This document shows, piece by piece, positions 25,727 to 35,132 of a DNA stretch of 64,000 nt. A model generated the notes under the pieces. It did no database searches, was not told where the DNA came from, and saw only the letters and a program-made list of their open reading frames with translations. Numbering within the stretch: the first letter of the stretch is position 1; the number at the start of each line of letters is the position of its first letter. The stretch comes from Streptomyces sp. BA2 (GTDB lineage: Bacteria > Actinomycetota > Actinomycetes > Streptomycetales > Streptomycetaceae): NCBI RefSeq assembly GCF_009769735.1, contig NZ_WSRO01000002.1:7985001-8049000 (forward strand). Direction: 5' to 3'. A program made the translations under genes and the position numbers.

Positions 25727-26533
25727 TCAGCTGACGTCCTCGGTGAAGGCGGCGATGTCCCTCACCACCCGTTCCGGCCTTTCCCAGTACGCGACGTGGC
25801 CCACGCCCTCGTAGACGATCAGCCGGGAGCCGATGACGGTGTCGAGGATCGTCTGTTGTTCCTCGCGCGTCAGAATCGGGTCGCGGTCGCCCCAGACGGC
25901 CAGGGTGGGGACGAGGATCCCGGACAGCGTGGCCCGCAGATCGGTTTCCAGCAGGCCGCGCAGCGTCTCCCGCCACACGCGGGCGGGTGCCTTCAGATTC
26001 TCCTCGACGACCGTCTCCAGGAAGCCACGGGCGACGGGCTCGGCCGTCATGCCCAGCGCGAACCGTTCCACGAAGCCACGCTCCACCGGGTCCTCCAGCT
26101 GCCGCACGGCCTCCCACAGCTCAGCGGCGGCGGGCTTGTCGGCCAGGGTGACCGGAACGCCCAGGAGTACGAGCCCGGCCACCCGGTCGGGATAGCGGCC
26201 CGCGACGATGCGCGCCTGCACTCCTCCGCTCGATGCCCCGACGAGCACGGCCCGCTCGATCCCCACCCTGTCCATGAAGGCGACGAGGTCGGTCGCGAAG
26301 TCCTCGGGGAGGTAGCCGTCCGGGGGCTTGTCGGCGTCTCCGTGGCCTCGCTGCGTGGGCGCGTAGGCGTGCAGGGAGGACGGCATCCGCCGCAGCAGCG
26401 GCTCGAACGTCCACCAGGAGTCGACGTAGCCGTGGACCAGGACGACCGGCGTGCCAGAAGGGCCGCCCGCCTCGGCATACGGGAGGACGAGACCCTCGCG
26501 CAGCGTTGCCTCGCGCACGGTGACGGCGGACAT
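25727..26533 (-). CDS. Alpha/beta hydrolase (epoxide hydrolase/haloperoxidase-like)
   Basis: 268 residues from ATG 26533 with GAGGAGG upstream. Motifs: HGYVDSWWTFEPLLRRMP (oxyanion HG), nucleophile elbow VGASSGG with Ser (~105), acid in VWGDRDPIL (~217) and His in VGHVAYWE (~245). The nucleophile is Ser, so an esterase, lactonase or C-C hydrolase is more likely than an epoxide hydrolase (which uses Asp). Encoded just downstream of a TetR gene; possibly TetR-controlled. Confidence 0.88.
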   Translation of the reverse strand: MSAVTVREATLREGLVLPYAEAGGPSGTPVVLVHGYVDSWWTFEPLLRRMPSSLHAYAPTQRGHGDADKPPDGYLPEDFATDLVAFMDRVGIERAVLVGASSGGVQARIVAGRYPDRVAGLVLLGVPVTLADKPAAAELWEAVRQLEDPVERGFVERFALGMTAEPVARGFLETVVEENLKAPARVWRETLRGLLETDLRATLSGILVPTLAVWGDRDPILTREEQQTILDTVIGSRLIVYEGVGHVAYWERPERVVRDIAAFTEDVS

Positions 26534-26595
26534 GACAGCCTCCTCACCTCTGCGTCCAGCGTAAGGAGAGGCGGGCCGCGGGGCAGGTCGAGCTT

Positions 26596-27219
26596 CTAGC
26601 GACGTGCCGGCGCGGTCATGCCCTCGAGGAGAAGTCGCAGGATCTGCTGCAGCTCCTCGGCCAGTGATCCGGTTGCGTCCGTCGGTTGGTGGGCCCAGCG
26701 GTAGAGGGCGCCGAGATAGACGTCGCGCAGAACGTTGCCGACGCTGATCGGTGACATTCCCGGGCTCAGCTCTCCCTGCTGCACCCCGCTGTCGACGATC
26801 CTGGCGAACACCTCCGCCACATACGGTTCCTCGAGGATCGGCCGGCCCGCCTTCACCCAGGCGATGAGCATGGCGGTGGTGAGTTGAGGTTCCTCCTGGT
26901 TGATCCGGACGAGGACCGCCATGCACTGCTGAAGTTGCGCGACCGAACCGGGGTTGAACGCGCCGTTCGCATCGAGGCCCGTCACGAGTGCGGCACGCCT
27001 CCTCTCTCCCCAGGCGCCGATGATGTCTTCCTTGCGCTGGAAGTAGTTGAAGAAGGTTCCCCGTGCGACATCGGCCCGCTCCGCGATCTCGTCGATGGAG
27101 GTGTGGTCATATCCCTTCTCCACGAAGAGCTCGACCGCCGCTGAGTAGAGGCGTTCCCGGACCCGCTGTTTATTGCGTTCCCGGCGGCTGACCGGCGGCG
27201 TCGTTGCGCGCGAGTCCAT
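26596..27219 (-). CDS. TetR-family transcriptional regulator
   Basis: 207 residues. N-terminal HTH: ERLYSAAVELFVEKGYDHTSIDEIAERADVARGTFFNYFQRKEDII (residues ~22-67). The C-terminal ligand domain is helical. The upstream region is AT-rich; TATAAA on the minus strand at 27257-27252 looks like its -10, and TGTGGT...ACCACA around it could be an autoregulatory operator. It lies between the hydrolase gene (62 bp downstream) and the PKS gene and may control either. Confidence 0.92.
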   Translation of the reverse strand: MDSRATTPPVSRRERNKQRVRERLYSAAVELFVEKGYDHTSIDEIAERADVARGTFFNYFQRKEDIIGAWGERRRAALVTGLDANGAFNPGSVAQLQQCMAVLVRINQEEPQLTTAMLIAWVKAGRPILEEPYVAEVFARIVDSGVQQGELSPGMSPISVGNVLRDVYLGALYRWAHQPTDATGSLAEELQQILRLLLEGMTAPARR

Positions 27220-27292
27220 TCCGTCCCTCCTGTTTGTGGTGAGCTCGTTTTTTTATACCACAGTACAAGTTTGACGGTTCCTGCTTCTCGCT

Positions 27293-30200
27293 TCACTCGC
27301 CGTGCCCGGCGAGGCTCTCGCGCAGGCCTGCGATGCTCTCCGCTCCCAGGAGCCGCCCGGCGGTTATCTCTATGCCGTGACTGCGGCGCAGGTGCCCCCG
27401 CAGCTGGGAGGCCATCAGGGAGTCGAGCCCGAGGTCGCGCAGCGACCGCCGCTCGTCGATGTCCGACGCGGGCATGCCCAGCAGTGCTGCGGAGTACGCG
27501 ACGAGGGTTTCCGCGGCGTCTCCACGGTGAGGGCGGCTGGTGACCGGTGCCGTGCTCGCCCGGGACGACGACGTACGCGCGAGTCGCCGCATGCGGATTC
27601 CGGAGAACCGCGCCAGGAGGCGACGGTCCGGCGCGATCAGGAGGACGTCGGCCCGGAGTGAGGCTCCGCCGTTCTCGGACCGCACGGTGCTCAGACTCCA
27701 GAACTCCGGTTCCAGTTCCGCGTGGAACCGGACCGAGTCGAAGGAGAGGGGAACGTGGGCGAAGCCGTCGTTGCCGGACGCGGCTCCGGGCCGGGCCGCC
27801 AGGAGTGACAACAGGCCCGTCTCCCAGCCGACTTGTGGCAGGGGCTTTTCCAGCCGGACACGAGCCACGGCCTCGCCGTCGCGCCGCCACAGATGCTCCA
27901 CGGCCCGGAACGGCTCTCCGATGTCGTACCCGTGACGCCGGGCGAGCGACAGGAAGTCCTGTGCCCCCAGATAGTCCCGGCACCGCGCGAGAGCACCGTC
28001 GAGGGCGCCCGCAACGTCGAGGGCCCCCGAGTCGTCTAGGGCGCCCGCGTCCACGGGGCCGGCCTCGTCGGTGTCCGCCCTGACGGCCCGCCCCGAAGCG
28101 CAGAAGACAGGGGAGGGGGAGCCCCGGAGTGCGGCTTGCACCGTCACGGTGCGCGCGTGTCGGTCTCCTTCTCGGTCTCCGTCCAGGGTCACTTGGAGGG
28201 TGGTGTCGCCGACTGCTTCGACGGGCACGTGCGCGTCGCCCAGCTTGACGTCCCGCAGCTCGAACGACGTGCCGCGATCGGCCTCTTGGGCCGTTTCCAG
28301 CATCGCCGCGAGATATACGACGGGCGGTACGGGCGAGACTCCGTGGACCGCGACGCCGCTGCCCCAGTCGGCAGTCGAGCCCCAGGACGAGAGGTCGATC
28401 CTCCGGACGCGGGAGGCGGCGGCTCCGCGTGCGGCCACGGGGTCGGCGGCCTCGCGCCGGAACTGCGTGACGTCCCAGGCGTACGTGGGAAGTGACGGCA
28501 CATGCCGTGGGCCCCCGCCGTACCATCGCTGCCAGTCCACCCGCCCGCCATGGGCGAAGATCCTGCCCGCCGCCCGGGCCAGTTCGGTGGGCTCATCGCA
28601 GGCGCGGTGGAGCGAGGAGACCGCGGCCGCGTCGCCGTGCTCGTCGCCCAGCGTGTCGTCCATGGCGGCGACGAGGACCGGATGCGGGCTGACTTCGAGG
28701 AAGACGCTCTCCGTCTCGTGGGCCACCTCCCGTACGGTGTCGGCGAACCGCACGGGGCGGCGCAGGTTGTCCATCCAGTAGTCGGCCGTCAGCTCCGGCC
28801 CTTGGATCTTGGAACCGTGAACGGTGGAGACCATGCCTGTCGTGACGGGCACGGGGGAGAGATCGGTCAGTTCCTTCAGCAGGTCGTCGCGCAGGGAGTC
28901 CATCTGCGGCGAGTGCGAGGCCACGTTCACCTTCACGAGGCGGCACAGGATGCCGCTCTCCTCCAGTTCGGCCTGGAGGGCGGCCAAGGAGACAGGGTCG
29001 CCCGCGAGCACGGTGGTGGTGGGTGCGTTCTCGACGGCCACGCACACTGTCTCCCGGTAGGCCTCGGTGTACTGCCGAGCCCGGGTGGCCGACAACTCGA
29101 CGACGAGCATGGCGCCTTGTCCCGCCAGGCGCTGCATCAGCCGGCTGCGCCGGCAGATCACCGCGGCCGCGTCGTCGATCGACAGGGCGCCGGAGACATG
29201 GGCGGCCGCGATCTCTCCCATGCTGTGGCCCATGCACAGATCCGGCTCCACACCGCGGTCGCGCCAGGCGGCGGCGAGCGCCACCTGCACGGCCCAGAGG
29301 GCAGGTTGAACGGTGCTCACATCAGTCGGGAACTCGGCTTCGCCGGAAGCGAGTTGCTCCAGAACCGACCAGCCGAGCTCCTTGCGTACGGCCCGGTCAC
29401 AGGCGTCCAGCGCCGTCCGGAAGGCGGGCGAGGAGTGGTACAGAGCCCGGCTCATGCCCACCCACTGCGACCCTTGTCCCGAGAAGACGTAGACGACGCG
29501 CTTGTCACCCGACAGCCCCGCCTCCGCGATTCCGCCGTCGGGAATGGTCTCGCCCGCGGCGAGGGCGCGCAGCCGCCGTGACAGAGAGTCGTGGTCGTCG
29601 CCCACGACCCACAGCCGGTGCGGATGGGCGTCGCGTCCGGTGGCCGCGGCGGAGCAGATGTCGCCAAGGCGGTGCGGCCGTCCGGGCCCGGAGGGGCCCA
29701 GGTAGGCCGCGTAGTTCTCAGCCAGGCGGCGGAGGGAGTCGGACGTACGCGCACTGAGCACGAGCAGGTGGGGCCAGGAGTCCCTGGCCGTGCGCCGGGC
29801 CTCGGGCGTGGGTTCGGGGTCGGGTTCGGGATCGGGCTCGCGGACGTGGGCGCCGACGACCAGATGGGCGTTCGTCCCGGACAGGCCGAAGGAGCTGACG
29901 CCGAGCAGGGCACCGGAACGGGCGGTGTCCAAGGGCCGGTTGCGCGTCACCACGCGTACCGGGAAGTCGTCCTGCGAGAGCAGGGCGTGCGGCTCGTCAA
30001 GGTGCAGCGACGCGGGGATGACACCGTGCCGGAGGATCAGCGCCGTCTTGATCAGGCCGGCGATGCCGGCCGCGGCCTCGGCGTGACCGACGTTCGTCTT
30101 GACCGATCCGGTCAGCAACGGCCGGTCCGCGGGGCGGCCTTGACCGGCCGACTCGGCGAGCGCCCGGAGCTCCACCTCGTCCCCGACGTGCGTTCCGGTG

Positions 30201-31159
30201 CCATGCGCCTCGACGTAGTCGAGTTCCGACGGCTTGATGCCCGCGCTGACGCACGCTTCGCGCATCATGTCGGCCTGGCCCTCCACGGAGGGGCGGATCA
30301 GCAGTCCGCTCGCCGCACCGTCGTTGGTGACCGCGCTGCCGAGCAGCACCGCACTCACGGGGTCACCGTCCCGGAGCGCGTCGTCCAGCCGCTTGAGCAC
30401 CACCGCTCCTACGCCTTCGCTGCGAACGAACCCGTCGGCTCCGGCGTCACCGAACCGGCAGCGGCCCCCGGGGGAGAGCATGTCTCCCTGGGAGTAGGCG
30501 ATGGAGTCGTGCGGCGACACCATGACGTTGACACCCGCGGCGATGCACAGGTCGCTCTCGCCGGTGAGCAGACTCTGCCGTGCGGCGTGCACGGCGACCA
30601 GCGACGAGGAGCACGCGGTGTCCAGCACGACGCTCGGCCCGCGCAGGTCGAAGGCGTAGGAGACGCGGCCGGCCGTGACGGCACGCAGCCTGCTGCCCAC
30701 CATGCCGCGGACATCGGGCTCGTGGGCCCGGGGGGCGATGTCCGCGTACTCGGACGTCGCTTGCCCGACGAACACGCCGCTGCGGCTGCCCGCGAGCCGG
30801 GAGGGGACCGTCCCGGCCGATTCCAGGGCTTCCCACACGACGTGCAGCAGTAGCCGTTGCTGCGGATCCATCTCGCGTGCTTCCACGGGGGAGATGCCGA
30901 AGAACGCCGCGTCGAAGCCGAAGGGGTCGGTGAGGAAACCGCCGTGCCGGGACACCGTTCGACCGGGAGTCATGGGGGTGGGGTCGTAGAAGTCGCTGAT
31001 GTCGAAGCGCTCGTGAGGTACGGGCTTCACGGTGTCGACGTTGGCCACGAGCACGTCCCACAGTTCGTCGACGCTCTCGATCCCTGGGAACCGGCATCCC
31101 ATGCCGACGATCGCGATGGGTGTCGTGCTCGAGAGTTCTGGGCGCATGGACGACTCCAA
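27293..31159 (-). CDS. Iterative type I PKS, KS-AT-DH-ACP (orsellinic-acid-synthase-like)
   Basis: 1288 residues. KS ~13-440 with DTACSSS Cys183, EAHGTGT His319 and NVGHAE His359. AT ~555-850 with GHSMGE Ser646; selectivity region VASH (~746). A DH-like domain (~905-1190) has VHGVSPVPPVVYL around His939, lacking the normal Gly of HxxxGxxxxP, so dehydration may be lost or changed. ACP ~1215-1285, GLDSL Ser1247. No KR, ER or TE. Size and order match bacterial orsellinic-acid synthases such as AviM and CalO5, which build a 6-methyl aromatic ring from acetyl- and malonyl-CoA. Probably makes orsellinate or a relative for the adjacent cluster. Confidence 0.93.
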   Translation of the reverse strand: MESSMRPELSSTTPIAIVGMGCRFPGIESVDELWDVLVANVDTVKPVPHERFDISDFYDPTPMTPGRTVSRHGGFLTDPFGFDAAFFGISPVEAREMDPQQRLLLHVVWEALESAGTVPSRLAGSRSGVFVGQATSEYADIAPRAHEPDVRGMVGSRLRAVTAGRVSYAFDLRGPSVVLDTACSSSLVAVHAARQSLLTGESDLCIAAGVNVMVSPHDSIAYSQGDMLSPGGRCRFGDAGADGFVRSEGVGAVVLKRLDDALRDGDPVSAVLLGSAVTNDGAASGLLIRPSVEGQADMMREACVSAGIKPSELDYVEAHGTGTHVGDEVELRALAESAGQGRPADRPLLTGSVKTNVGHAEAAAGIAGLIKTALILRHGVIPASLHLDEPHALLSQDDFPVRVVTRNRPLDTARSGALLGVSSFGLSGTNAHLVVGAHVREPDPEPDPEPTPEARRTARDSWPHLLVLSARTSDSLRRLAENYAAYLGPSGPGRPHRLGDICSAAATGRDAHPHRLWVVGDDHDSLSRRLRALAAGETIPDGGIAEAGLSGDKRVVYVFSGQGSQWVGMSRALYHSSPAFRTALDACDRAVRKELGWSVLEQLASGEAEFPTDVSTVQPALWAVQVALAAAWRDRGVEPDLCMGHSMGEIAAAHVSGALSIDDAAAVICRRSRLMQRLAGQGAMLVVELSATRARQYTEAYRETVCVAVENAPTTTVLAGDPVSLAALQAELEESGILCRLVKVNVASHSPQMDSLRDDLLKELTDLSPVPVTTGMVSTVHGSKIQGPELTADYWMDNLRRPVRFADTVREVAHETESVFLEVSPHPVLVAAMDDTLGDEHGDAAAVSSLHRACDEPTELARAAGRIFAHGGRVDWQRWYGGGPRHVPSLPTYAWDVTQFRREAADPVAARGAAASRVRRIDLSSWGSTADWGSGVAVHGVSPVPPVVYLAAMLETAQEADRGTSFELRDVKLGDAHVPVEAVGDTTLQVTLDGDREGDRHARTVTVQAALRGSPSPVFCASGRAVRADTDEAGPVDAGALDDSGALDVAGALDGALARCRDYLGAQDFLSLARRHGYDIGEPFRAVEHLWRRDGEAVARVRLEKPLPQVGWETGLLSLLAARPGAASGNDGFAHVPLSFDSVRFHAELEPEFWSLSTVRSENGGASLRADVLLIAPDRRLLARFSGIRMRRLARTSSSRASTAPVTSRPHRGDAAETLVAYSAALLGMPASDIDERRSLRDLGLDSLMASQLRGHLRRSHGIEITAGRLLGAESIAGLRESLAGHGE

Positions 31160-31413
31160 GCTTCACGGCATGGGCGAGTCAAGTGATCGTTAGAAAACGG
31201 GATCCAAAAATACACTCGCGACCATTATTTGCCTGGGATGCCCTGATGCTTTTCACCAAATCTTGGGGTCAGCCGGGTGGAGACAGCTACTTAACAGCTA
31301 CTTTGATCCGCTTTGCCCACTCGGGCTGCAGCAATAAACTTGGACTTGCGTTCATATATATCTCGGTGTTTATTCTTAGGTCGCAGTTGTCGAAGCGGCC
31401 AAGGGGGAAAGCT
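31160..31413. promoter_or_regulatory. AT-rich divergent promoter region between PKS and LuxR-type regulator
   Basis: 254 bp, notably A+T rich for this genome (AAAATACACTC, TTTATTCTTAGG, CATATATAT). A direct repeat ACAGCTACTT at 31283-31292 and 31294-31303 is spaced 11 bp, one helical turn, a plausible activator site. AAGGGGGAAA serves as ribosome-binding site for GTG 31414. Confidence 0.5.
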
Positions 31414-32472
31414 GTGGACATCGCCCAGATCGTTCCGCTGATGGGTGACGAGGAGCTGGTGGCCTATCAGTTCCTCGTCACCACCGGCGGAGCCACCCTC
31501 GAGAAGCTGTCGAGAAGTCTGGGGTGGGGTACGGGACAGGCGGAGCGAGTGCTGTCCGGGCTGAGAAGAATGCGGCTGGCGCGATCCGAGGCGGAGGGCC
31601 GCAGCGACTGGACCGCGGTGCACCCGGAAACGGTCAAGCTCCAGTACGCCAAGCCGCTCTCGGGTGTCATCGATGCCTGGCAGGCGCAGCTCGACGGAAT
31701 CCGCGAGCAGCTCGACACGCTCTCCGGCCTGGGCGGCGACGGCACGGAGGGCGGCGGCCTCAGCCCTGTGGTCACGGTCGAGGGTGTGCCCGACATCCAG
31801 GACGCGCTCGAAGACTGTGCCGCACGGTGCACCGAGGAGGTGTTCGCCGTGCAGCCCTTGGGGCGGGGAGCTCCGGCTCTCGCCCGGGACGTGGTCTGCC
31901 GGGATTCCGGACGGATGGCGTCGGCGGTCAGCGTGCGGGTCTTACTCCCTCACCTGTCCCGTTACGACGCGGAGGTGCGCGACTGTGTCGAACTGATCTC
32001 GGCGACAGGGGGCGAGGTCAGGACCACTGCCGCGTCCTTGCCCGCGCTGATCGTCTTCGACCGCTCTGTGGCGTTCCTGCTGGAGGGCGAAGACTCGGGC
32101 AAGGCGCACATGGTGCGGCACGGAGCCTTGGTGGAGTTCATCGTTCACATGGTGGTGAGCTCCTGGGCGACCAGCGCGGCCTTCCAGGGAGGGGGCGGCA
32201 GCACCAGAATCCCGGAGTGTCTGACCCAGGAGACGAAGAGCGCGATCGTCCAGCTGCTCGCCGCGGGCTACAAGGACGAAGTGGTGGCCAGACGCCTGGG
32301 CATCGGTGTGCGGACGTGCCGGAAGTACATCGCCGAGATATTCGACGAGCTGGGAGCGCAGAGCCGCTTCCAGGCGGGATGGATGGTGCGCGACCACGTG
32401 CCCGTGTCCGGCCTCGAAGGGCCGTGGCGGGCCAAGGCGTTGGCCAAGGCCTTGACCGAGGGGCCCGCCTGA
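31414..32472 (+). CDS. TrmB-like/LuxR-HTH cluster regulator
   Basis: 352 residues from GTG 31414. The N-terminus resembles a TrmB-type winged helix (LVAYQFLVTTGGATLEKLSRSLGWGTGQAERVLSGLRRMRLARSE, ~14-60); the middle is a PLD-like sensor region. The C-terminus is a LuxR-type HTH (LTQETKSAIVQLLAAGYKDEVVARRLGIGVRTCRKYIAEIFDELGAQSRFQAGWMV, ~270-330). This architecture is common for pathway-specific activators in actinobacterial clusters. It is divergent from the PKS and probably activates it. Confidence 0.88.
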   Translation: MDIAQIVPLMGDEELVAYQFLVTTGGATLEKLSRSLGWGTGQAERVLSGLRRMRLARSEAEGRSDWTAVHPETVKLQYAKPLSGVIDAWQAQLDGIREQLDTLSGLGGDGTEGGGLSPVVTVEGVPDIQDALEDCAARCTEEVFAVQPLGRGAPALARDVVCRDSGRMASAVSVRVLLPHLSRYDAEVRDCVELISATGGEVRTTAASLPALIVFDRSVAFLLEGEDSGKAHMVRHGALVEFIVHMVVSSWATSAAFQGGGGSTRIPECLTQETKSAIVQLLAAGYKDEVVARRLGIGVRTCRKYIAEIFDELGAQSRFQAGWMVRDHVPVSGLEGPWRAKALAKALTEGPA

Positions 32473-32488
32473 GCCGCCGTCACGAATG

Positions 32489-32556
32489 AAGCCCGGCCGC
32501 CCTCACCGTCAGGAACGACGGGACGGGCGGGCCGGGCTTCCCGTCGTTCCTGACGG
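32489..32556. terminator. Crossing inverted repeats between regulator and MFS gene
   Basis: An 18-bp perfect inverted repeat (32506-32523 with 32539-32556, CCGTCAGGAACGACGGGA) is crossed by an 11-bp one (GAAGCCCGGCC at 32489-32499 with 32530-32540). The arms interleave, so the two stems exclude each other or form a pseudoknot. It probably terminates the convergent transcripts; a switch is possible. Confidence 0.7.
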
Positions 32557-32588
32557 GGGGAGGGTCGGCCCCCGTCGGCGTCCTGTGT

Positions 32589-34028
32589 TCACCTTCGCGG
32601 CAGCAATGCCGCCGCGCCCAGCGCATTGGCCAGCAGCAGGCAGCCGGCGAGCAGCAGACTCTCCCGCATCCCAGGCGCGAAGTCCCCGGCGAGCAGCGCC
32701 CCGAAGACGGCGATGCTGAGCGCTCCGCCCGTCTGGCGACTGGTGTTGAGCAGCGCCGCCGCCGTGCCGGCCCGCTCGGCGGGGACGCTGTCGAGCATCA
32801 GGGAGGTCAGTGCAGGCATGGCGAGGGAGCCGCCGATGCCCAGGGGGACCATCAGCAGGGCGGTCACCCACCAAGGCGTGCCGGTGTCGACGGTGAGCAG
32901 CCCGCCGCAGCCCACAGCGCCGGTCAGCAGTCCCGCGACGACCACCGCCCGCGGGCCGTAGCGGGAAACCGCCCGGGGCGAGAGGTAGTTGAAGTTCGCG
33001 GTGATCACTGCCATCGGCACGAACATCAGCCCGGCGGACAGCGCCGACTGCCCCCGCTCCTCCTGGAAGAAGAGGCTCAGTACGAACACTCCGCCGTAGA
33101 AGGCCGCGTTGAGGGCGAAGCCCGCGACGACCGGCACGCTGACACCGCGCTCACGGAACAGCCGCAGCGGCAGCATCGGCGTGCGCCGCCGTGCCTCGAC
33201 GGCCACGAAAACGGCCCCGGACACCACCGCGACCCCGGCAGCGGCCAGCACCGTGCCGGTGAGCCCCTCGTGCCCGCCCTCGATCACGGCGAAGGTCAGG
33301 GCGGCCAGCGCGAGAATCGCCGTCAGCTGACCGGGCAGGTCGAACGCGGCAGCGTGGCGCGGCGAGCGCGCTGCCCGTAGCAGGAAGAGGAAACCGGCGA
33401 TCCCGGCAGGCACGTTGAGGCAGAACACCGCGCGCCAGCTCCACTCCGTGGTGAGCAGCCCACCGAGCACGGGCCCCGCGGCCACGGCCACCGCGCCGCC
33501 GACCGTCCACAGGGCGATGCCACGCGCCCGCGCTTCGGCATCGGGGAACGCCTGCCGGATCAGCGCGAGCGAGGCGGGCACCATCATGGCTGCCGCGGTC
33601 CCCTGCACCACGCGCGCCCCCATCAGTGCCCCGAGCGTCGGTGCCGCCCCGCAGGCCAGCGAGGCGAGGGTGAAGACACCGAGCCCCCAGCCGTACGCGC
33701 GCCGCGCGCCCACCGCGTCCGAGAAGGCACCGGCGGAGAGCATCAGCGCCGCGAACATCAGGGTGTAGCTGTCGGCGACCCACTGGATCCCGGACATCGA
33801 GCCGCCGAGCTCGTCCCGCACCGCGGGCAGCGCCACGTTGACGCCGGAGACATCGAGAGTGATCACGAAGAAGCCGAGGACAGAGGCGATCAGAGCCGCG
33901 CGGGCGGAGCCGGGCTGCTTCGACTCACCCCGGGGCTGCGTCGGCTCACCCTGGGGCTGCTTCGGCTCACCCCGGGCGACCGCGCTCGCCTCGACTCCCC
34001 GGCCTGTCCCGGATTGCGTCACCTTCAT
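32589..34028 (-). CDS. MFS transporter, DHA2 (EmrB/QacA) family
   Basis: 479 residues with about 14 hydrophobic segments after a Gln/Pro/Glu repeat tail (EPKQPQGEPTQPRGESKQ). Motif C-like and A-like parts: LDVSGVNVALPAVRDELGG, GAFSDAVGARRAYGWGL, GPVLGGLLTTEWSWRAVFCLNVP. Such proteins export drugs and secondary metabolites by proton antiport and are a likely export route for the product of the adjacent cluster. It is divergent from an XRE regulator, the probable controller. Confidence 0.92.
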   Translation of the reverse strand: MKVTQSGTGRGVEASAVARGEPKQPQGEPTQPRGESKQPGSARAALIASVLGFFVITLDVSGVNVALPAVRDELGGSMSGIQWVADSYTLMFAALMLSAGAFSDAVGARRAYGWGLGVFTLASLACGAAPTLGALMGARVVQGTAAAMMVPASLALIRQAFPDAEARARGIALWTVGGAVAVAAGPVLGGLLTTEWSWRAVFCLNVPAGIAGFLFLLRAARSPRHAAAFDLPGQLTAILALAALTFAVIEGGHEGLTGTVLAAAGVAVVSGAVFVAVEARRRTPMLPLRLFRERGVSVPVVAGFALNAAFYGGVFVLSLFFQEERGQSALSAGLMFVPMAVITANFNYLSPRAVSRYGPRAVVVAGLLTGAVGCGGLLTVDTGTPWWVTALLMVPLGIGGSLAMPALTSLMLDSVPAERAGTAAALLNTSRQTGGALSIAVFGALLAGDFAPGMRESLLLAGCLLLANALGAAALLPRR

Positions 34029-34250
34029 CGTGCACTGCTCCTTACTGTGTGTCTGTCGCTGTCGGATACGGGTTGGATCGGGGGCGTGGGCGTGGGCGTG
34101 GGCGGATCGGATCGGATCGGACCGGGGCGGCTACGGAGAACAGCCTGCTCGGCGTGGGCGGCCCCCGGCAGACCGAGCCGTGCGGGGGAGCGCTGTTCCA
34201 GGCCCTGACACGGCCTCCCTGGACGCGCGCCCCTTTGCGACAATGAACGG

Positions 34251-35129
34251 ATGAGCGAAGGTACGGAACTGGGTCGTTTCCTCCGCGCCCGCCGCGGGCA
34301 GATCCGCCCGCAGGACGTGGGCCTGCGCGGCAGCACAGGCATCCGCCGCACTCCGGGGCTGCGCCGCGAGGAACTGGCGACGCTGGCCGGGGTCAGCGTC
34401 GACTACTACACGCGACTTGAGCGCGGCAGCGAGACCAGACCATCGCCCTCCGTCGTCACCGCGATCGGCGAGGTGCTCCAGCTCTCCCCCGACGCGCTGC
34501 ACCGGCTGCACGAGCTGGTGGCGCTCGCCGCGGGCCAGTCGCCCGCGCCGTCCCCGGGCCCGGCGCGTGCCGTACGGGAGTCGGTCCGTACCCTGCTGGA
34601 GACGCTGCGTCCCGCACCCGCGTACGTCGTCGGCCGTGCCAACGACCTGCTGGCCGCCAACCGGCCCGGCCTGCGCCTCTTCCCCGGCATCACGGACTGG
34701 CCGTGGGAGCGCCGCAACCTCACCCGCTACATGTTTCTGCACCCCATGGGCCGCAGTCTGTACCGCGACTGGGAGGAGATGGCGGCACACAGCGCCGCCC
34801 ATCTGCGGGCGATGGCGGGCGCCGACCCTGACATGCCGGAGCTGGCCCAGCTCGTCGGTGAACTCGTCGTGAAGAGCCCGGAGTTCGCCCGGCTCTGGGA
34901 GCGGTACGACGTACAGGCGCGCGGCGGCGGCGAGAAACACTTCCAGCATCCCGAGGTCGGCTCGATGTGCCTCTCGTTCGAGGTGATGGCGATCTTCCGC
35001 ACGGACGGCCAGCGCCTCGTCATCTACCAGGCACCGCCCGGCACCCCGGACCACGACGCGATGCTGCTCCTCGACATGGCGAGCCCCACGGAGGCGGCAC
35101 TTTCCGAGGCCGAGGGCGCCGAGGAGTAG
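34251..35129 (+). CDS. XRE-family regulator with MmyB-like C-terminal domain
   Basis: 292 residues from ATG 34251. HTH near the N-terminus: LGRFLRARRGQIRPQDVGL, then GLRREELATLAGVSVDYYTRLERG (~38-61). The C-terminal MmyB-like ligand domain (YVVGRANDLLAANRPGLRLF; MFLHPMGRSLYRDWEEMAAHSAAHLRAMAG) binds fatty acids in characterised relatives. Divergent from the DHA2 exporter and convergent with the FAD hydroxylase (3-bp gap). Confidence 0.92.
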   Translation: MSEGTELGRFLRARRGQIRPQDVGLRGSTGIRRTPGLRREELATLAGVSVDYYTRLERGSETRPSPSVVTAIGEVLQLSPDALHRLHELVALAAGQSPAPSPGPARAVRESVRTLLETLRPAPAYVVGRANDLLAANRPGLRLFPGITDWPWERRNLTRYMFLHPMGRSLYRDWEEMAAHSAAHLRAMAGADPDMPELAQLVGELVVKSPEFARLWERYDVQARGGGEKHFQHPEVGSMCLSFEVMAIFRTDGQRLVIYQAPPGTPDHDAMLLLDMASPTEAALSEAEGAEE

Positions 35130-35132
35130 CCA

